A program made the position numbers and the translations under genes. Shown piece after piece: positions 30,840 to 45,446 of a stretch of DNA of 64,000 nucleotides; the first letter of the stretch is position 1; every line of letters starts with the position of its first letter. The notes beneath the pieces were generated by a model. That model worked only from the letters and a program-made list of their open reading frames with translations, was not told the origin of the DNA and did no database searches. The DNA comes from Urechis unicinctus (lineage: Eukaryota > Annelida > Polychaeta > Xenopneusta > Urechidae), in NCBI GenBank assembly GCA_034190875.2, contig CM067343.1:30041453-30105452 (forward strand). The letters are read 5' to 3'.

Positions 30840-31850
30840 GCCACTCCCCATGTTTGTTGGGGTAGATCCATCCCATTGTTCCTGCCATTTCTAATTATAA
30901 AAATGCACGCTCTTAGGTTTAAAGTGGGAACTTTAACCTGAGCGCTTCTCTAGCAGTTCCGTCTGCATTCTCATTGCCGCATATCCCGATATGGCTCGGA
31001 ACCCTCACAAACAAAATGTTCTTGCACGATCAACTCATTTTGAACAAATAAACCTAGCATTAGAAATAAAATCGTTACGGAAATTGCTCCCTGTAATTGC
31101 TTATATGGCTGACAATAAGTCGGAAAAGATAACGAAATTTGGCAGTAAGTCCCAGAGCTATTGAGAAAGCCTTAAGGTCGGCGTGAATAAGGACAGAATA
31201 GGAGGCATGCACATACTAAACAGTTGTATCTATCACAACTGCAGCCTCAAATGTGTCTCCCGTTTTAGGTACGGTTTGAATATTTACCTTTGATGTCACT
31301 GAACCATCGAGACATACATATGGCTCAGTATTGACCTTCTTACCAGCCGACAGTGATGTGACCGCATAGGGGTCTTGATTTGCCATGGGGAGTTTTCGGC
31401 CCGGTCTCCTCACATACTATATCCAAATTGGGGCATGAATCATCTCTTCCTCAATACACATGCCGAACGAAGGCATAGCATTCGGTCTGATCTCAACGAA
31501 ATATTTTGGGGTTGGAAAGTCATGTTAAATATTGGGTTTTGGGGGTTAGATTTGAATTTTAAGGCCTATTGAATCGCTTCTTGCTCCCTTCGAATTTGAA
31601 GTGGAGCCTCATAAGCTTTCACATGGAAACTTGGGATGGGGGAGATTCTTAACGTTCCAAGGCAAAGTATGTGGCCTGATTTCCACTCAATAAGAGCGAC
31701 GGGCAGATCCATATATAAACGAGCCATAGTCCAATTTGGACCGCGCAATGAACCTGTAATGTCACAGCTCTCCAAGCTGTACTATATATGCAAATGGGGT
31801 GTTTGTTAATTGATATCGCATTGTTGCGATGGCAATTGTGTACCATGAAT
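30840..31850 (-). mobile_element. Fossil non-LTR retrotransposon: RT C-terminus and RNase H
   Basis: On the minus strand, 31775-31566 reads a connection-region motif, LRISPIPSFHV, then PLQIRREQ, as seen at the end of Jockey/CR1-type reverse transcriptases. Further along, 31320-31215 reads CLDGSV, which resembles the YTDGSV start of RNase H. At about 31002-30961 it reads VPSHIGICGNENAD, the highly conserved RNase H end motif (normally WVPSHIGI-GNE-AD). Stops and frameshifts break the frame between these blocks. It is an inactive relic. Confidence 0.8.
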
Positions 31851-33420
31851 ATTTGTGCTTCTTCGAATTATTGGTACCGATGTGAACGAGACCTTAATAG
31901 TTTGCAAGTAGTATGGTCTATTGTTGGTCTGTTGTTGATTTAAGTGGTGCTTCTGTGATGATGTACGGGGGTTTTTGTATGTTGAATCGCAACGTCATCA
32001 CCGTAGGGGTGTTGGTTTTGATGCCAATAATCTAGTGGTGGGTAGGGGTGGGGGAGGGGCGAGGAGCAGTTGGCGTTGACGATGTATGTTATGAGACTCT
32101 GCTTAAGTCTATCGATGCTAGATATCCTTGACTATTGCCACTTATAACAATGATTGAATCCTTCGAAGATTTAGCAAGAGGTTCCCAAAACGAATAAAAT
32201 CAATGCACAATCACATGAAAATGCACAAATTGCGTAAAATATGTGTCGTCACTCACGAAAAGTTAATTCAGCAATACGATATCAACCAACGTATCTGAGC
32301 TTTCTGATAGAGTACCATCTTTTGCTTTCTTTTGAAGAATAAAACCAATAGCATATTTGCCTCATTGTGGCGCTTCATTCTAGCCAATCATACCGTTCAC
32401 ACATAGACGGCCAAATTTGATAAAGCGGAAGTGGAACTCGAGAGGTTCCATATGCTTTATTGAGTTCGATACCGGATTTAATGACTTGATGTCACCATAA
32501 CTCCTGTCATTAGAATTCTGAATAATAACATGAAATTAGGCGGGCGTTAAGGAATAAAATGGACAAATGACGCTGAAAGGTCTATCACAGCCACCACTAA
32601 TGTTTTTAATGAGGGATAAGGCGCCAAGTGAGGGATTTTTTTAACATTTATCTGACCATGAGATGGTAAGTCGGAGGATCAATGGTTCAAAAACATTTGC
32701 TCGATCACATGTAGTTATACTGGAATTGCAACGGCATTGCTTTCGGCAAAGAGGTCTTGATGTGATTAATCGAAGGCATCCAGTGTGTCGTCAATTATAC
32801 CGAATTGTCTCATCAATCGGGCGCCCCATTTACAACAAGCAGGAAATGAAATCGGTAACTTGAATAAATCAAAACAATGATTCCCTCTAGGCCGGATTAT
32901 CTGTTTTGCGATGTATTATCGGATTTCTATGTTTGGTTCAAGGTCATGACACGTGGTCGCTTCCAATGTAGCCATATTGCAACTAACACTTATTCGACGA
33001 GCTAATCATTGAAATTCAAAATGGATAACATGTCCAAGAAACATGAACTGCAAAGTATATTTAGAACAACTCAATTTACTGAATATGTTTAAGACCATCA
33101 GTATGATAAATCTCTCAATGATTAAATATGGCTGTTTAACATAATATAACAATTAATCCATTGCTGAGCAAGAGGAGAATATAATTGTGTTTCCACGAAC
33201 GAAAACAGCATATGCGGAAACAATATGGACATCCAGGGGCAATAGTATTTTTTGTACAGGTAGAAACCCTCCACATATATTTTCATATAGCAATTGCTAA
33301 TTAACACGAACACAAGTCAATTCGATAGAGATAAAAACCTTTACGGTGGATTATTCATTTGTATAATAAACCACAGTAGCTGTAGAAGATACCTTTAGAA
33401 TTCAGATTGATTGAAATGAA
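31851..33420. other. AT-rich intergenic DNA
   Basis: No gene was recognised. It may include further decayed upstream parts of the neighbouring retrotransposon relic. The 66-codon frame at 32663-32863 has no recognisable feature. Confidence 0.4.
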
Positions 33421-33427
33421 TATGTTG

Positions 33428-35400
33428 TTATTTAATGGCCGTACCATTAAAGGCACCATGTGAAGTTAATACACTGTGCTTGTATAATCAATTGGCTTGT
33501 GCTCGTGTAATCAAATCATTGAACAATAATACAAAATACATCTAGCTGCAATAACAGGTTACCCCGCAGGATAACTTGTATTATTCTTATCCAGTTTCAT
33601 CTTTCCTTAGAGGTCACTCATTTAAGTAATCTCATTTGTATAACGTTTCATCCCTCTAAGTCAGTAATTGTCTGCAGGTTATTCTGTCAGGTATAGACAC
33701 ATTGAACGATACACATGACGAAAATGTCTCCGATTGAAGTATGTTATTTAAAATAAACCAATTAGATAATCCAGATCCTAGTGGTTGCATGACGAAATGT
33801 ACGATGAAATTAATGAAAAAAAGAATTATCACACAGCCTCCGTAGTGGTGTGTCACATTTGTCTTGATCAGTGGAAGTGTTTAATGAGTGGATCATGCTT
33901 GCTGCGTCGTAATGGGTCTTAGGACAATAGTTGGAATAATTGATCCTAATATATGATTGCAATATCTCTCATTACACTATCTCCGAGCCTGCTCGTCATT
34001 CCGAATAACAAATGCAAAGGAAGCCAAGTGTGGGTGACTAGTAGTCTATGTAATCATATGGAATGTGATGAAGATGGCTAACGCATGTGATATTAAATTA
34101 TTGTCAAAAGGAATCGATGCCAAAAAGTTATTTTCGTAGGAATAACCAAATTTGCATTCTTTGTTCGTCTGCTTGAACTTCCCATAGATAATAAACATTG
34201 CTTGCTAACTGGTGAATTTGGTTATATTAGCAGTTAAAGAATCGATCTATCCAATTGCAATTATCAAGAAGAACTATCATGTGCTGGTAACACTATCTAC
34301 ATTGGCCATTGTTTTGTATGAGCGATACAAATTGTCTGATGTTGCAAATCTGAACCTCAACAACAGTAGTTTCATTCCTAGCCGACAATATTTTGGAAAA
34401 TGAAATTTAATACAACCATTTGTAATCCGACTTTCGTTGGTCAAGTTGCTATAGTTGTAATTGTTGGTGCCACTTATTCCAATCCAATAATTTGCGTTAT
34501 TCATGAGGCCCACAATTGTCACTCTCATTTTTTCAGACATGCTATCTAACAATAGCCTGATAATGCCTTTCATATGTAACGATAATCTGATAATGCCTTT
34601 CATATGTAACGATAATCGGATAATGCCTTTGTACCGTTCACGCATCACATGCTGATATGCATGCATCATGGCCTGCGTCAGTGAAATGACTTGAAGCGGT
34701 TCTGTTCTCATGGATTTTGCCGATAATCTTTTAATGATCATAGTTACGCCGTTAAACAATCTAAATATTTATGTGCACCGCTGGATGGTGAGCATGTAAA
34801 TCGCATATGGCTATTTATGGCAATAACATCAAGTGCATACCAACACTGTAAAATGTAGGGAAGGAATGATGGATGGACAAACTAAAATGCCTCCTTTTTC
34901 ATTTTCGCTGCTTTACAATTTAATCGAATTTAAACAGTTCTTTTGCAACAAGTTAATGGTCCCTGGCATCAAGAGCTTCACTTGTGACATGACAAATGCA
35001 TGAATGTGACTGGGCTTGGTTTGCCACTGGTCATCATTAAATATTCGACGGTCCATGAATATATACTGAGCTTAATGACTTTTGAATCTCAGCCAACACA
35101 TTAGCGGGTCATATACTCAGTTTGTTGGTGGATTGATTGAAAACCCAGTCACTGGTGCCAACCTTGAGGAGGTGATGTATGAATATGGCACGGATTTGAT
35201 TGTCCATAAAGTAGCTGGGACTGTCAGTCGTAGCCTCATTCAATGGTTGATATATTGCCTACATCAGCATAAGACGTCCTTCAAACTTGGCTTATTTACT
35301 GTTATGATGATCAAATGTAACTCATTTACGGTAGGCAACGATTTCGAGCATTTCCAGCGCCATTTGCGAATGGTCAGTGAACGATAGATCCCGTTATAAT
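33428..35400 (+). repeat. Long diverged repeat family, copy 2
   Basis: Same landmarks and order as copy 1: GATAATCCAGAT near 33765, TGGATCATGC near 33890, ATTGTCAAAAGGAATCGATGC near 34100, CACTGGTCATCATTAAATAT near 35025, CCCAGTCACTG near 35138 and GGCACGGATTTGAT near 35186. A local 30-bp tandem (TGATAATGCCTTTCATATGT plus TAACGATAATC) occurs about 2.5 times at 34545-34630. No intact frame. Confidence 0.65.
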
Positions 35401-35999
35401 TCATAGCTCCTAGCAATTTTATTCAATCTACTTAATCAAGCTGGCGGTGTAGTATTGTATTGTGCGACATAAGCAATTGGTCATTGTATTAGAATAATCA
35501 TGCGTGTGCCATGCTAATGACATAACCACCAGGAAGGATTGTCTTTCTCATTGGTAGCCTTGTTTTATGAGAGGTCCAGTTTTGGAATTGCCGCATGCAC
35601 AAAGTAATTAGCGCTATCCATTCATGAGTGCTAGTTACACATGGCATCGGTTTACGGACTGATTGCGATACCTATTAATGAATACGTCGATACACGAAGA
35701 AAATATTTCCAATCACCTTTGACTTAAGGAAAACTGTTTGTCAGATGGTCAAAATAAAGGCAGATTTACGAACAGAAACATGCCACAGCATGCTACTATG
35801 AATGTATCAATATTAGCAGGGACAATATCGACCCAAATTAACGCGTTGGTGAAAGCTACGTGTTCATTTAACAGAAGATCTAACACGAAATTCGCAACTG
35901 TTGCTGAGCGTACAATTCCATTTATCGTGTTATGACTTTTACAATAAAAATCGAATAATAATCACGTTTAGAGTAAATGAAGAGCATGGGGGAGCAAAG

Positions 36000-37850
36000 T
36001 CAAAAGAGGATAAGTCATGGGCGTGAATCATAGCTGCGAGAGCTAGCACTGCTGCGAAGTATTCTATTGAGACGAGATATTTTGAGTAAGACATTGTAAT
36101 GACCGTTTGAATTGGCGGTGTTGTGATGAAGTGGGCGCTTCTTCATTATGGGCGAATTCACGAAGATCGCTTATATATATATTTAATTTATCATGGAAAG
36201 TAAGTCTATTGATCTCCGTCTTGATCTGAACGATCTGAAGTATATTGAATAGTGGATCATGCATGTGCAGTTGGCGCGATTTGTCCTGAAACATGATTGC
36301 AAACAAAAGCATGCATATAACAGACTAATATCATTATCTCCGAGATGGCTTGTCATTTCCAATAACAACTGCAAGTGAAGCTCGTTGTGGGCGACTGGTA
36401 GCCTGATGTAATCACCTCCAGGGGTTAACGGTCCTGACGAAGGAGCCAGTGCGTGTGATCTGGCGTAATATTGAATTACTGACAAAAAGAATCGATGCTA
36501 ACTCCCTGGACAGTCAGCTTGTGTAAGGTGACAAGTTTTGTCAGCGGGATGAAAAATTCACACAGACATTCCAGACCTTAGCTAATTGATGAATGGAGTA
36601 ATGCTAGCCTTGGTATAATCTATCTATCGTAACAGTATTCCATAGCCATTTTGCAGATGAACCATCTCGTTTTGCTAGGATAACTGATATTGCCCATTAC
36701 ATTTCACGTTCTGACACAGAGACTAATGCATACCTTGATCCCGTGATATAAGAATAGGTCACTGATTAAATATTCAACAATGAAGCTAGGGCTGTCAGTA
36801 GTAGCATCATTATGGGTCGTCACGCTTAGGTTTATTTATTGTTATGATGATTGTTCTCTTGTGATTCAGTCACTGTAGGCAACGTTGCTGATTATATGAT
36901 CTTTTCGAAATGAAAAACCATGTTATTAATGATGTATTTTTGTAATTGTGCTCGCTGTGTTATGTAAATACATGACCAATTAGTAAAACAACGTCATTGC
37001 ATACAAATAATGATGCCTATTACATGCTTATGACAGTACCACCAGGCAGATTTGTCTTCCTCAATTAAGGTAGCGAATGAAGATAGCAGCAAATGACTGG
37101 TATCCTTACCAATTGCGCAATGTGCAGCTCTCAGAGAGCCCATGTGTTTTAAGCTGTTGGGACAATGTATTAGATTTTGATATCCATTTGGGTTTTTACC
37201 AAACTAAAATGCTCATTTTATATTTTCAAAACAGCAAACACGAATTTGAAATTGCTATTAGGCGTGAAATAATATTCATTACGTTTTGTCTGTCACGAAA
37301 TCGTTTATATAATCATTGCTATTATTGGATACGCAGCATTTGCCATCCTTAATTGAATGAAGAGCTAAAGGATCCGCTAAGGAGCAAAGCCAAAAGCGGA
37401 TGAGTCATGGGCATATTATGGTAGCCGGCACTACTGTAAATGTTCTGGCGAGTTGATATTTATTAAGTAAGAGCGTTTCTCATTTGGGCAAATGTTGTTA
37501 AACGTTATGCTGAACCCATCCCCACAAAATTCTGTTTCAGGCGTTTTATTTGTTCAAAGGACGTGGCAGCAATGTTAAATTCGTCAGTAAAAACTGGGTT
37601 TAACTACACTCAATATAATGCTCCTTCCACGAACATTGCTAGTGATGGCCCCTTATGTGACAATAATTATAAAACTCGAGCATGCAAAGTAAGATCTGTA
37701 AGCATTAAGCCATCTTCTGTTTTTGCGTATTCTACTTCTACATGGAGGTCATACTTCCCCTTGTACCGAAGAGCATCTATGTTAATCATTGTATTGCAAT
37801 CCTTCCCTCAAGGATATCACATGCCATCACACAACGGATGACTTGACTTA
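36000..37850 (+). repeat. Long diverged repeat family, copy 3
   Basis: Landmarks: GCGGATGAGTCATGGGC words at 36005 and 37395, GTGGATCATGCATG near 36252, a GGCGTAATATTGAATTACTG word followed by ACAAAAAGAATCGATGC near 36460-36495, GAAGCTAGGGCTGTCAGT near 36782, and a CAGGCAGATTTGTCTTCCTC word near 37043 that matches 29731 in copy 1. It may be two partial copies joined. Confidence 0.6.
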
Positions 37851-38499
37851 CATAAACTAGCAATACATTAATGTTAATGATCCATGGATCTCAGCCTATT
37901 CATCGCATATGGACGATTACTCAGTTGCTAGATAATGTTCAGCGGCAGTAAAATGCACCGACCCTAAGCAGATAATATATTGTGATGGTCTGGGTTAAAC
38001 GGCCCACATGGTAGCTGAGGTCAGTATTGGTTCGCATCATTTCATCCACTTCTAAGTATTTGGTAAATTGGTAATTTCAAAAGCATCCTACCATGGCTAT
38101 GACTGGCAATTACATTCATGGTATAATTGAATCAATGCCATAATATCACAGTAACAAGTTCACCAATTGCGTCATTTATTCGATGACAAGCATACAAGCA
38201 ACGTCTGATAGACATCTTGGATTAACTATCCACCCATGGACGATGACACCCCATATAAGCTCAAAAGCATGACGTTCAGTATCCATGCACAAACCTCGCA
38301 TAAAAGAAATGAATGGCAGTTTATGTTGAAATAAACCTCTGATATGATACACATACACACGAACACTCTTAGATAACGTATCATTTGATGTATATGTATT
38401 ATGAAACGATAATTCCTGCGTTGTCGTTCTGGTTTATGGAATGGAACATAATGTCCTGTTACATCATGCGTATTATTTACTACCAAACTAGTTTGTTTT

Positions 38500-40070
38500 T
38501 TCCAATCACAGAAGCGAGTGCAGCCGACTGTAAAAGACTGGTATAACGCCAGCGCATGGAACTTTACTCACGTAATTGTATATATTCGGAAACAAGACTG
38601 ATGCTTATTTCCAGATAACAACAGCAAGTATGGGACAAAAAGTACAATGTCTGTGATGAGGCATGCAACCAACCTCAATCGTTGTCTGTAGAAATGACCT
38701 ACAAGTTGAACGCAATAAAGGACGGGACATTTCAAGCGGTCGTACGAAATTTAACCAGATATACCAGTCAAAGGAATTAGCCGTCGCCAAGAAGACAAGA
38801 TGGTAACATAAATGGCTTACTAGTTGACATTTCATATGAGATAAAAGCAAGAGGCCTTTGTTGCGGCCACAGAAGGGACAAGACGAAGATTCATCTGATG
38901 CAGCTTGTCTTCTTATGCAATATTTATCTATCCATCATATTATGTATTACACATTACACATTGCACCAATTCCTCCAACATAGGTCATCATTGTGATTAC
39001 GATGTTTGGCTTATTAAATACATTGCACAAGCAGACATCGTTTAAGAGTTATATGCGACGAAGATGACATTCACAAGCAGACCTCCACTGTGAGATATAT
39101 GCGACGAAGGGGATTAATAGTTCTATATGCTCTAATATCCGTGTGGAGACCTAAATGCAGGTATATTTAATTCATATATATACGAAACATCGCTTTGGCA
39201 TGATGCCATGTAACATCTCTAAGCATAATATCAAATGTAGATTCTAAAATGCACGTATATGAGGTGAAGGCATATAGGTGACAATCTCAGGAGTAGATAT
39301 TAAATATGTACATGTTTATGACGGCTTTTATATGTTTTTCTTTTGTGCCACACATTGGAAAATGACTCATTTAAAACTCAAGATGTGAAACCCTGATATA
39401 TACTCCTGTGTGCGTGATTATGCTGACTTGGTAATGCATAATTTGGATGAAATTTTACAGCAGCTGCCGGACAAAGCAGAGGGATGTAATCAATTAAACC
39501 GCGTTTTACAGAAGGATATTAAGACAAATTCAGCTGTTCTCGATTATGGCGGATCAGTGCTATCCAAGCTGTTGTTTTGTCTCGATAGTCAATATTGAAC
39601 GCGATGAACAAAAGCATTACCAAACGCATTTGATGCTTACCTATTCCTTTCCAAATGTTCATATTAACCCTCCCACGTTACAAGCAGAATATCTGAGTAA
39701 ATAATGGTAAGTTTTTGACAATACTGATCGAACAACAGATCAATACAAACCGAAGCTAAATAATATATTTATATTTGTTTCAAAAAGAGCGAAATGTATT
39801 TATATTTTCTTACTGCTCATTGTTTAGCCAGATGATTAAAAATTCTGTCACGCTGCACGGATAAAAGCAAGGTCAGAGGGAAGCTTAATCTAGGGAGAGG
39901 TGCATTTTCTGAAGTGAATGATTTGTTCGTGGTGTTTCGATGTTTTTGGTAGTGTACAAACCAACCCAGTGCGGCATAGCACGTCATGTTTGATGGCCGT
40001 ATCAAAAATAACTATCTTCAGATATACGTGTAAAACATCTGACATTGGAATACATTCAAAAGGTCGCCAT
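38500..40070. other. AT-rich intergenic DNA
   Basis: No gene was recognised. A 62-codon frame at 39410-39598 (LQQLPDKAEG...) looks less AT-biased than its surroundings but has no family I can name and no clear splice sites. Confidence 0.35.
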
Positions 40071-40074
40071 CCTT

Positions 40075-40214
<140 letters not shown>

Positions 40215-40279
40215 GTATATGTATATCCGTGAGAATCAGAGCAGGAAAAATATTTCCTATATATATATATAATACATTA

Positions 40280-42470
40280 CTTTCGGTAAGAGATCTTACA
40301 ACCCTGATAGAGATCATTCATTCCAGTCGCGGCTCTGCGATAAAACTGGTCACATCAAGGAAACGTACAACCCTGATAGAGACGCCAGCGTATGTGATAA
40401 AGTGGGGTATCAAGGAAATCAACCCTATTGACATTCAGAAAGCTGGCGTATCGAATTATTGACATTGATGCAAACTCCTTGCTTGTGTAGGCTGACAAGT
40501 TATGTTCGGAAGGATGTACAAAAACCCTATGAGTTTGTCACAATTTTATGGTGTTTCGAAAACATACGATAGCTTACATAAGCACCAACAATCAAGGTAA
40601 CGCAGGCCTGAGTTATTGCAACAAAAGAACAGTCTCAGGCACCACGAGCTTCACAAATGACAGATGCATAAAGTTGCCTGGATTTGGTTTGCCACAGGTC
40701 ATCATGAAATATGCGACGGCTCATGAATATACACTGAGCTTAATGACCATTGAATCTCAGCCTCCACCATGGAGGGTTGTATACCTTTGAGCAGGTGATA
40801 TAGGAATATGGCACGGATTTAACGGTCCACAATGGTGTTGGGACCGTCATTCGTAGCATCATTGATTGGTTGATATATTATCAATAGCACAATAAGATGT
40901 TCTTCACACGCAGAATTAATTATTGTTGATTATTCACTTGTAATATATCAGCCACGTCATTGTAAGCATTGCCGAACCAATTACGTACCGATTTCTAAAC
41001 TAATTACGAATGATAAGACCCCTATATTATTGATATGTCTTAATCGTTTTAATTAATCTTTGCAATCATGCTTGCAGTTTTGGGGCAGTTTATTGCAAAT
41101 AAATATAAGAACAGCCTGTTATACAAAGCCATCACTCACGAACAATCATGCTTTTCCAATGATAATAATATTATCACCAGGCACAGGTGTCATATCTGAT
41201 GATAATGATAACTGGAGCTAGCAGCAAGTGACTGTGTAATCTTATAATGGCAGCTCTGATACAGACCCTGTGATTAGATCAACGCAATATCTTTCCCTGT
41301 GTTGAAGAACATTTTTGAAGTCGGTCATATATTGTGATGGGGCATGTACCAAGCAAGTAGCTCTATATATACTAATGGTTAGACATAGCTTTTGGTCTGA
41401 TTGAGACACTCCATTGTGATATTGTAGCATGCATGCGATTATTTATTGAATTAGCGGAGTGCCTTGCTATGGAAGATACCAGAAGACTATTAGCTTATTG
41501 GTAAAGTGGCTGTGTCAATGGAGGCAGTATTTAGATATATTTCCGATACCGGCTTCCTCAATGCAGCTGACGATAGATTGCCCGTCCAAAAACAAAAAAC
41601 CGCATTGTGTCTTCATTGCTGTTTTTGGAAAGTAGCTTTTGCAATTCTGAAGCTGAGTTAAGAGCACACGGGTCCGCAGATGAGCAAAGGGTCTCGGGTG
41701 TGAATCATAGGTTGCAATAGCTGGCACTACTGTGAAGAATACTAGTTGTGTGTAAATTAATCTAGTAAGGCATTGTAATGTTCGCTGGTAACGGGAGTGC
41801 TGTCGTGATAAGAGGGCGTCTTTATTGACAAACGAGGTATGATTAACTCGGTATGTTGTATTTATGTTGTATCACTCGCTACATCACTCCATCTCATGCC
41901 ACATGAACCGGCATCTAAATTGTTCTACTATAACCCGAGAAGCAGGTGTCGAGCATGCAAAGTTGCAAATTATTTGTCAAAATCTGTTTGTGCTGATGCT
42001 GTCGTTTGAGATTTAATTACGGATAGACTAGCATGGTCTGGTGGGCATCACTCATCAAGGATCTACCCACAGACGATGATATCGAGGAATCCGTTTTTTC
42101 CACACAAGCTTAGCAGATCGACATGCGGTATCCCTACAAGCCTTTTTTATATGTGAATAGGTATTTTATATTTATTAAACCTCTGATATAACACACACAT
42201 ATATAAAAATATAACACCCATTCTCTCATTCACTCCCAGACACACTTAAGAGATGTTATGCAAATGAGAACACTCGGTATTGATATGATCAGTATGTTTA
42301 TGAAAGAACCATGTCGGTTAGAGAAGCCGACTGTAAGCGACTGGTATTCTTCCATAACAACATCAAAAGAATGTAAAGACGAACGCGCATGTAACGTAAC
42401 TCGACCATCGGTACATAATCGGCAAAGATCGATGGCTATTCCCAGGTTGCAACAGCTTGTGTAGATCAAT
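40280..42470 (+). repeat. Long diverged repeat family, copy 4
   Basis: Landmarks: GAATTATTGACATTGATGC near 40453, CACAGGTCATCATGAAATAT near 40693, GAGCTTAATGACCATTGAAT near 40735, GGCACGGATTTAACGGTCCA near 40810, the ATCACCAGGCACAGGTGTCA word near 41173, TTATTGGTAAAGTGG with CTTCCTCAATGCAGC near 41495-41570 (matching 30070-30140), and CACATGAACCGGCAT near 41900 (matching CACACGAACCGGCAT near 50560). Non-coding. Confidence 0.65.
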
Positions 42471-42919
42471 AATGTGATGAGACTTGAAACATCTCTCAGT
42501 TGATATCGTTAGACGGCAGCCGCTAACAAATGGCTCCGTTCAGTCTGATTGAACCACTCGTGTTTGAAAGAAACGTAAGCATCGGGATGGCTGGTTGGGG
42601 TTGGGGGTGGCGGTACAGGTCGATGAGTGAAAAGAGAAATCTATATTTTGGTGCCGACTCTGGGTGGAAAATGGGTGTCCGACTCTGGGTTGAGAATGGG
42701 TGTCACTCCGCTAGCGTCTGGCAGATATGCAGCTTTTAATTGTCAAATGCGCGATGTTAATGAAAAATTAAATGGTGTTAGTCTAAATGAAATCAAACAT
42801 GCTGTCTATCTTGGATCATAGATTGCAACTTTCAATATTCATGCTACATGTGGTGAGCATGTGTTAGGAATTAATATGTTGATGTCACGATTTTGGTCAC
42901 AGATATGTAAATGTTAGTA

Positions 42920-43760
42920 ACAATGGTTCCTTTTTTATGATTCCTTTTTTAGCTGGTTGGCTACCTCTAAAAGTACACTTATTGTCGCGATGTAGTTTTA
43001 TTAATAATCTTAACAGTGCAAATGAACTTGCATCCAATGTCATCAATAATATAAGACATATAAAGCCAATCACATAAAAACAAACCCATAAGCATTTTAT
43101 GACTATGTAAGGTCAAAACTGAAACTAAGAAACCATAGGTCTTCTATTGGATAGTGCCAATAATGGAATTTCGGAAGACTAAGGAGCGAGGATTTACTTA
43201 ATTGTTAATTTACATCAGTATTTACTGACGAGATAGCAGGACTTCCGGTACCCATAAGATTATTCAACAGTGATGATGAGGAACAAATAAATAGAATACC
43301 TAAGAATTCCTAATATTGTTAATTTCGTTAAACCCAAACAAGGCACAGGGTCAAGATAAATTCTAACCAAGGCTTCGTAAAAAACTCGCAACAGAAAATT
43401 GCACTTCCATTTGTTATCACTCAGTCCTTCAATGAAAGAACTGTTCCAGGTGACTGGAAATGTGACACCATTTTTCAAAAAGGGAAACCGTCAGCAGCCA
43501 GCCAATTACCTGCCAGCTTAACAACCGCAGTGAGAAAAATAATGGAAACACAAGACAAACTCACAGAACACTTAAACATAACTTATTGAATAAATATCGG
43601 CATGGTTTTCTGTGTAAGCGGTCTTGCCTTACCAACTTTTCGAATTTCTGAAGGACGGTACTACAATGGTAGACTGTCGGGACCATGTAGATGTTTTTGA
43701 TATAGATTTTTAAAAAGCACTGGTAAACATAACTCTCTTTGCCTTAATGGCTGCTTCACT
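42920..43760 (+). mobile_element. Fossil non-LTR retrotransposon: reverse transcriptase region
   Basis: In shifting plus-strand frames the sequence reads AFYDYVRSKLKLRN (43091-43131, the linker before the RT), then a YFTDEIAG block, NERTVPGDWK, VTPFFKKGNRQQPANYLP (43461-43514, compare VTPIFKKG...NYRP), HGFLCKRSCLTNF with FLKDGTTMV, and VDVFDIDF-stop-KA (compare DFQKAFD). The motif order is that of CR1/Jockey-like elements. Several frameshifts and stops make it inactive. Confidence 0.85.
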
Positions 43761-43794
43761 GAATATATTGTACTAGATTTGATAGATTGATCAA

Positions 43795-43807
43795 TATTTA
43801 TATTTAT

Positions 43808-43855
<48 letters not shown>

Positions 43856-44164
43856 TGTGCATATATATACATATTTATTTATATGTGCAAATATTTATAT
43901 ATGCATATATTTATATATTTATACGTATATATATATATTATTTGTATATAAATGTATATATATATACATGTATATATGAATATATATGCATATATATATA
44001 TTTATATGTATATATATGTATATATATATAAACAAATATACTTACATATATACATGTATAAATGTCTATATATATTTATATCCATATATATATATTAATG
44101 TAAACATATATGTCTATATACATATATATATATATGTGCATATATATGTGTATATATACAAATT

Positions 44165-44247
<83 letters not shown>

Positions 44248-44250
44248 AAA
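43795..44250. repeat. AT-rich low-complexity tract
   Basis: An imperfect array of TATATA, CATATA and TTTATA words. The purest run is at 44168-44243. Confidence 0.9.
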
Positions 44251-44739
44251 TATGTATCTGTCAGCTGCTGCAATGATTTGTTCACATAAATATAACCGTT
44301 TCATGTTTACTTCACATTGACAGCCCTTTTCATATATTCATACCAACCCTGCATGCTTGCACGCAACAACATGAAAAAGGTGAAATGCAGACGATAGCCA
44401 CATTATATCAAAGTCTACAATGAATGAAATGCTCTGATTTCATTGTTGCTACTGTCATTAGCCTTCGGGCTTTAGGGAATAACAAAGACAGACGATGCGG
44501 ATAAACCTATCACATCGATGTTGTTCTTGTTTTACAAATTAATAGTGTCGTTGTGGTTGCAAACTTTCCTGATATTTTTGGACTAGGAGAAAAGGGCAAA
44601 CTGAGGAATATTTTTACACATTTCGCGGACTGTGAGATGGTAACAAAGAAGAATAATGCTTTAATTACAATGCCTTTGTTTTCGCTAAACATATTCATCA
44701 AGATGTTTATTATTTATGCACGATTGCCTTATCAGAAAG

Positions 44740-44900
44740 TCGATTTATTTAATGGCTGCATCATTAGCTACACCCAGTGAAGTTTATACATAGTGGTTGT
44801 ATAATCAGTGCGCGTTTTATCCCAGGATAAATCGTATAATTCTTATCTCATTAACCTATTTCAACCTATCCATAAATGTCAGCTCATTTGAGTACTATGC
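44740..44900 (+). repeat. Fragment of the long diverged repeat family
   Basis: TTATTTAATGGCTGCATCATTA, then GTTGTATAATCA and CAGGATAAatcgtATAATTCTTATC, match the start of copy 2 at 33428-33595. Confidence 0.5.
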
Positions 44901-44944
44901 TTTAAAGCGATTCCATTGGAATTACAATATCACTCCCTCCGACC

Positions 44945-45063
44945 CTCAGAGATGCATCAATATATTTACATACATACATATCTATATGCATATATGTATT
45001 CAAACATGCATATATATATATGTATACATACATACATACATATATATATATATACATACATAC

Positions 45064-45098
<35 letters not shown>

Positions 45099-45446
45099 CA
45101 TACATGTACATGTATACATACATTCATACATACACACATACATAAATACATACCTGCATACCATACATACACACACACATACATACATACAAACATACAA
45201 ACATACATACATACATACATACATACATACATACATACATACATACATACATACATACATACATACATACATACATACATACATACATACATACATACAT
45301 ACATACATACATACATACATACATACATACATACATACATACATACATACATACATACATACATACATACATACATACATACATACATACATACATACAT
45401 ACATACATACATACATACATACATACATACATACATTCATACATAC
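44945..45446. repeat. ACAT tetranucleotide microsatellite
   Basis: Imperfect to about 45200, then essentially pure ACAT to 45435. It produces long HTYI/MYVC-type frames on both strands that are not genes. Confidence 0.97.
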
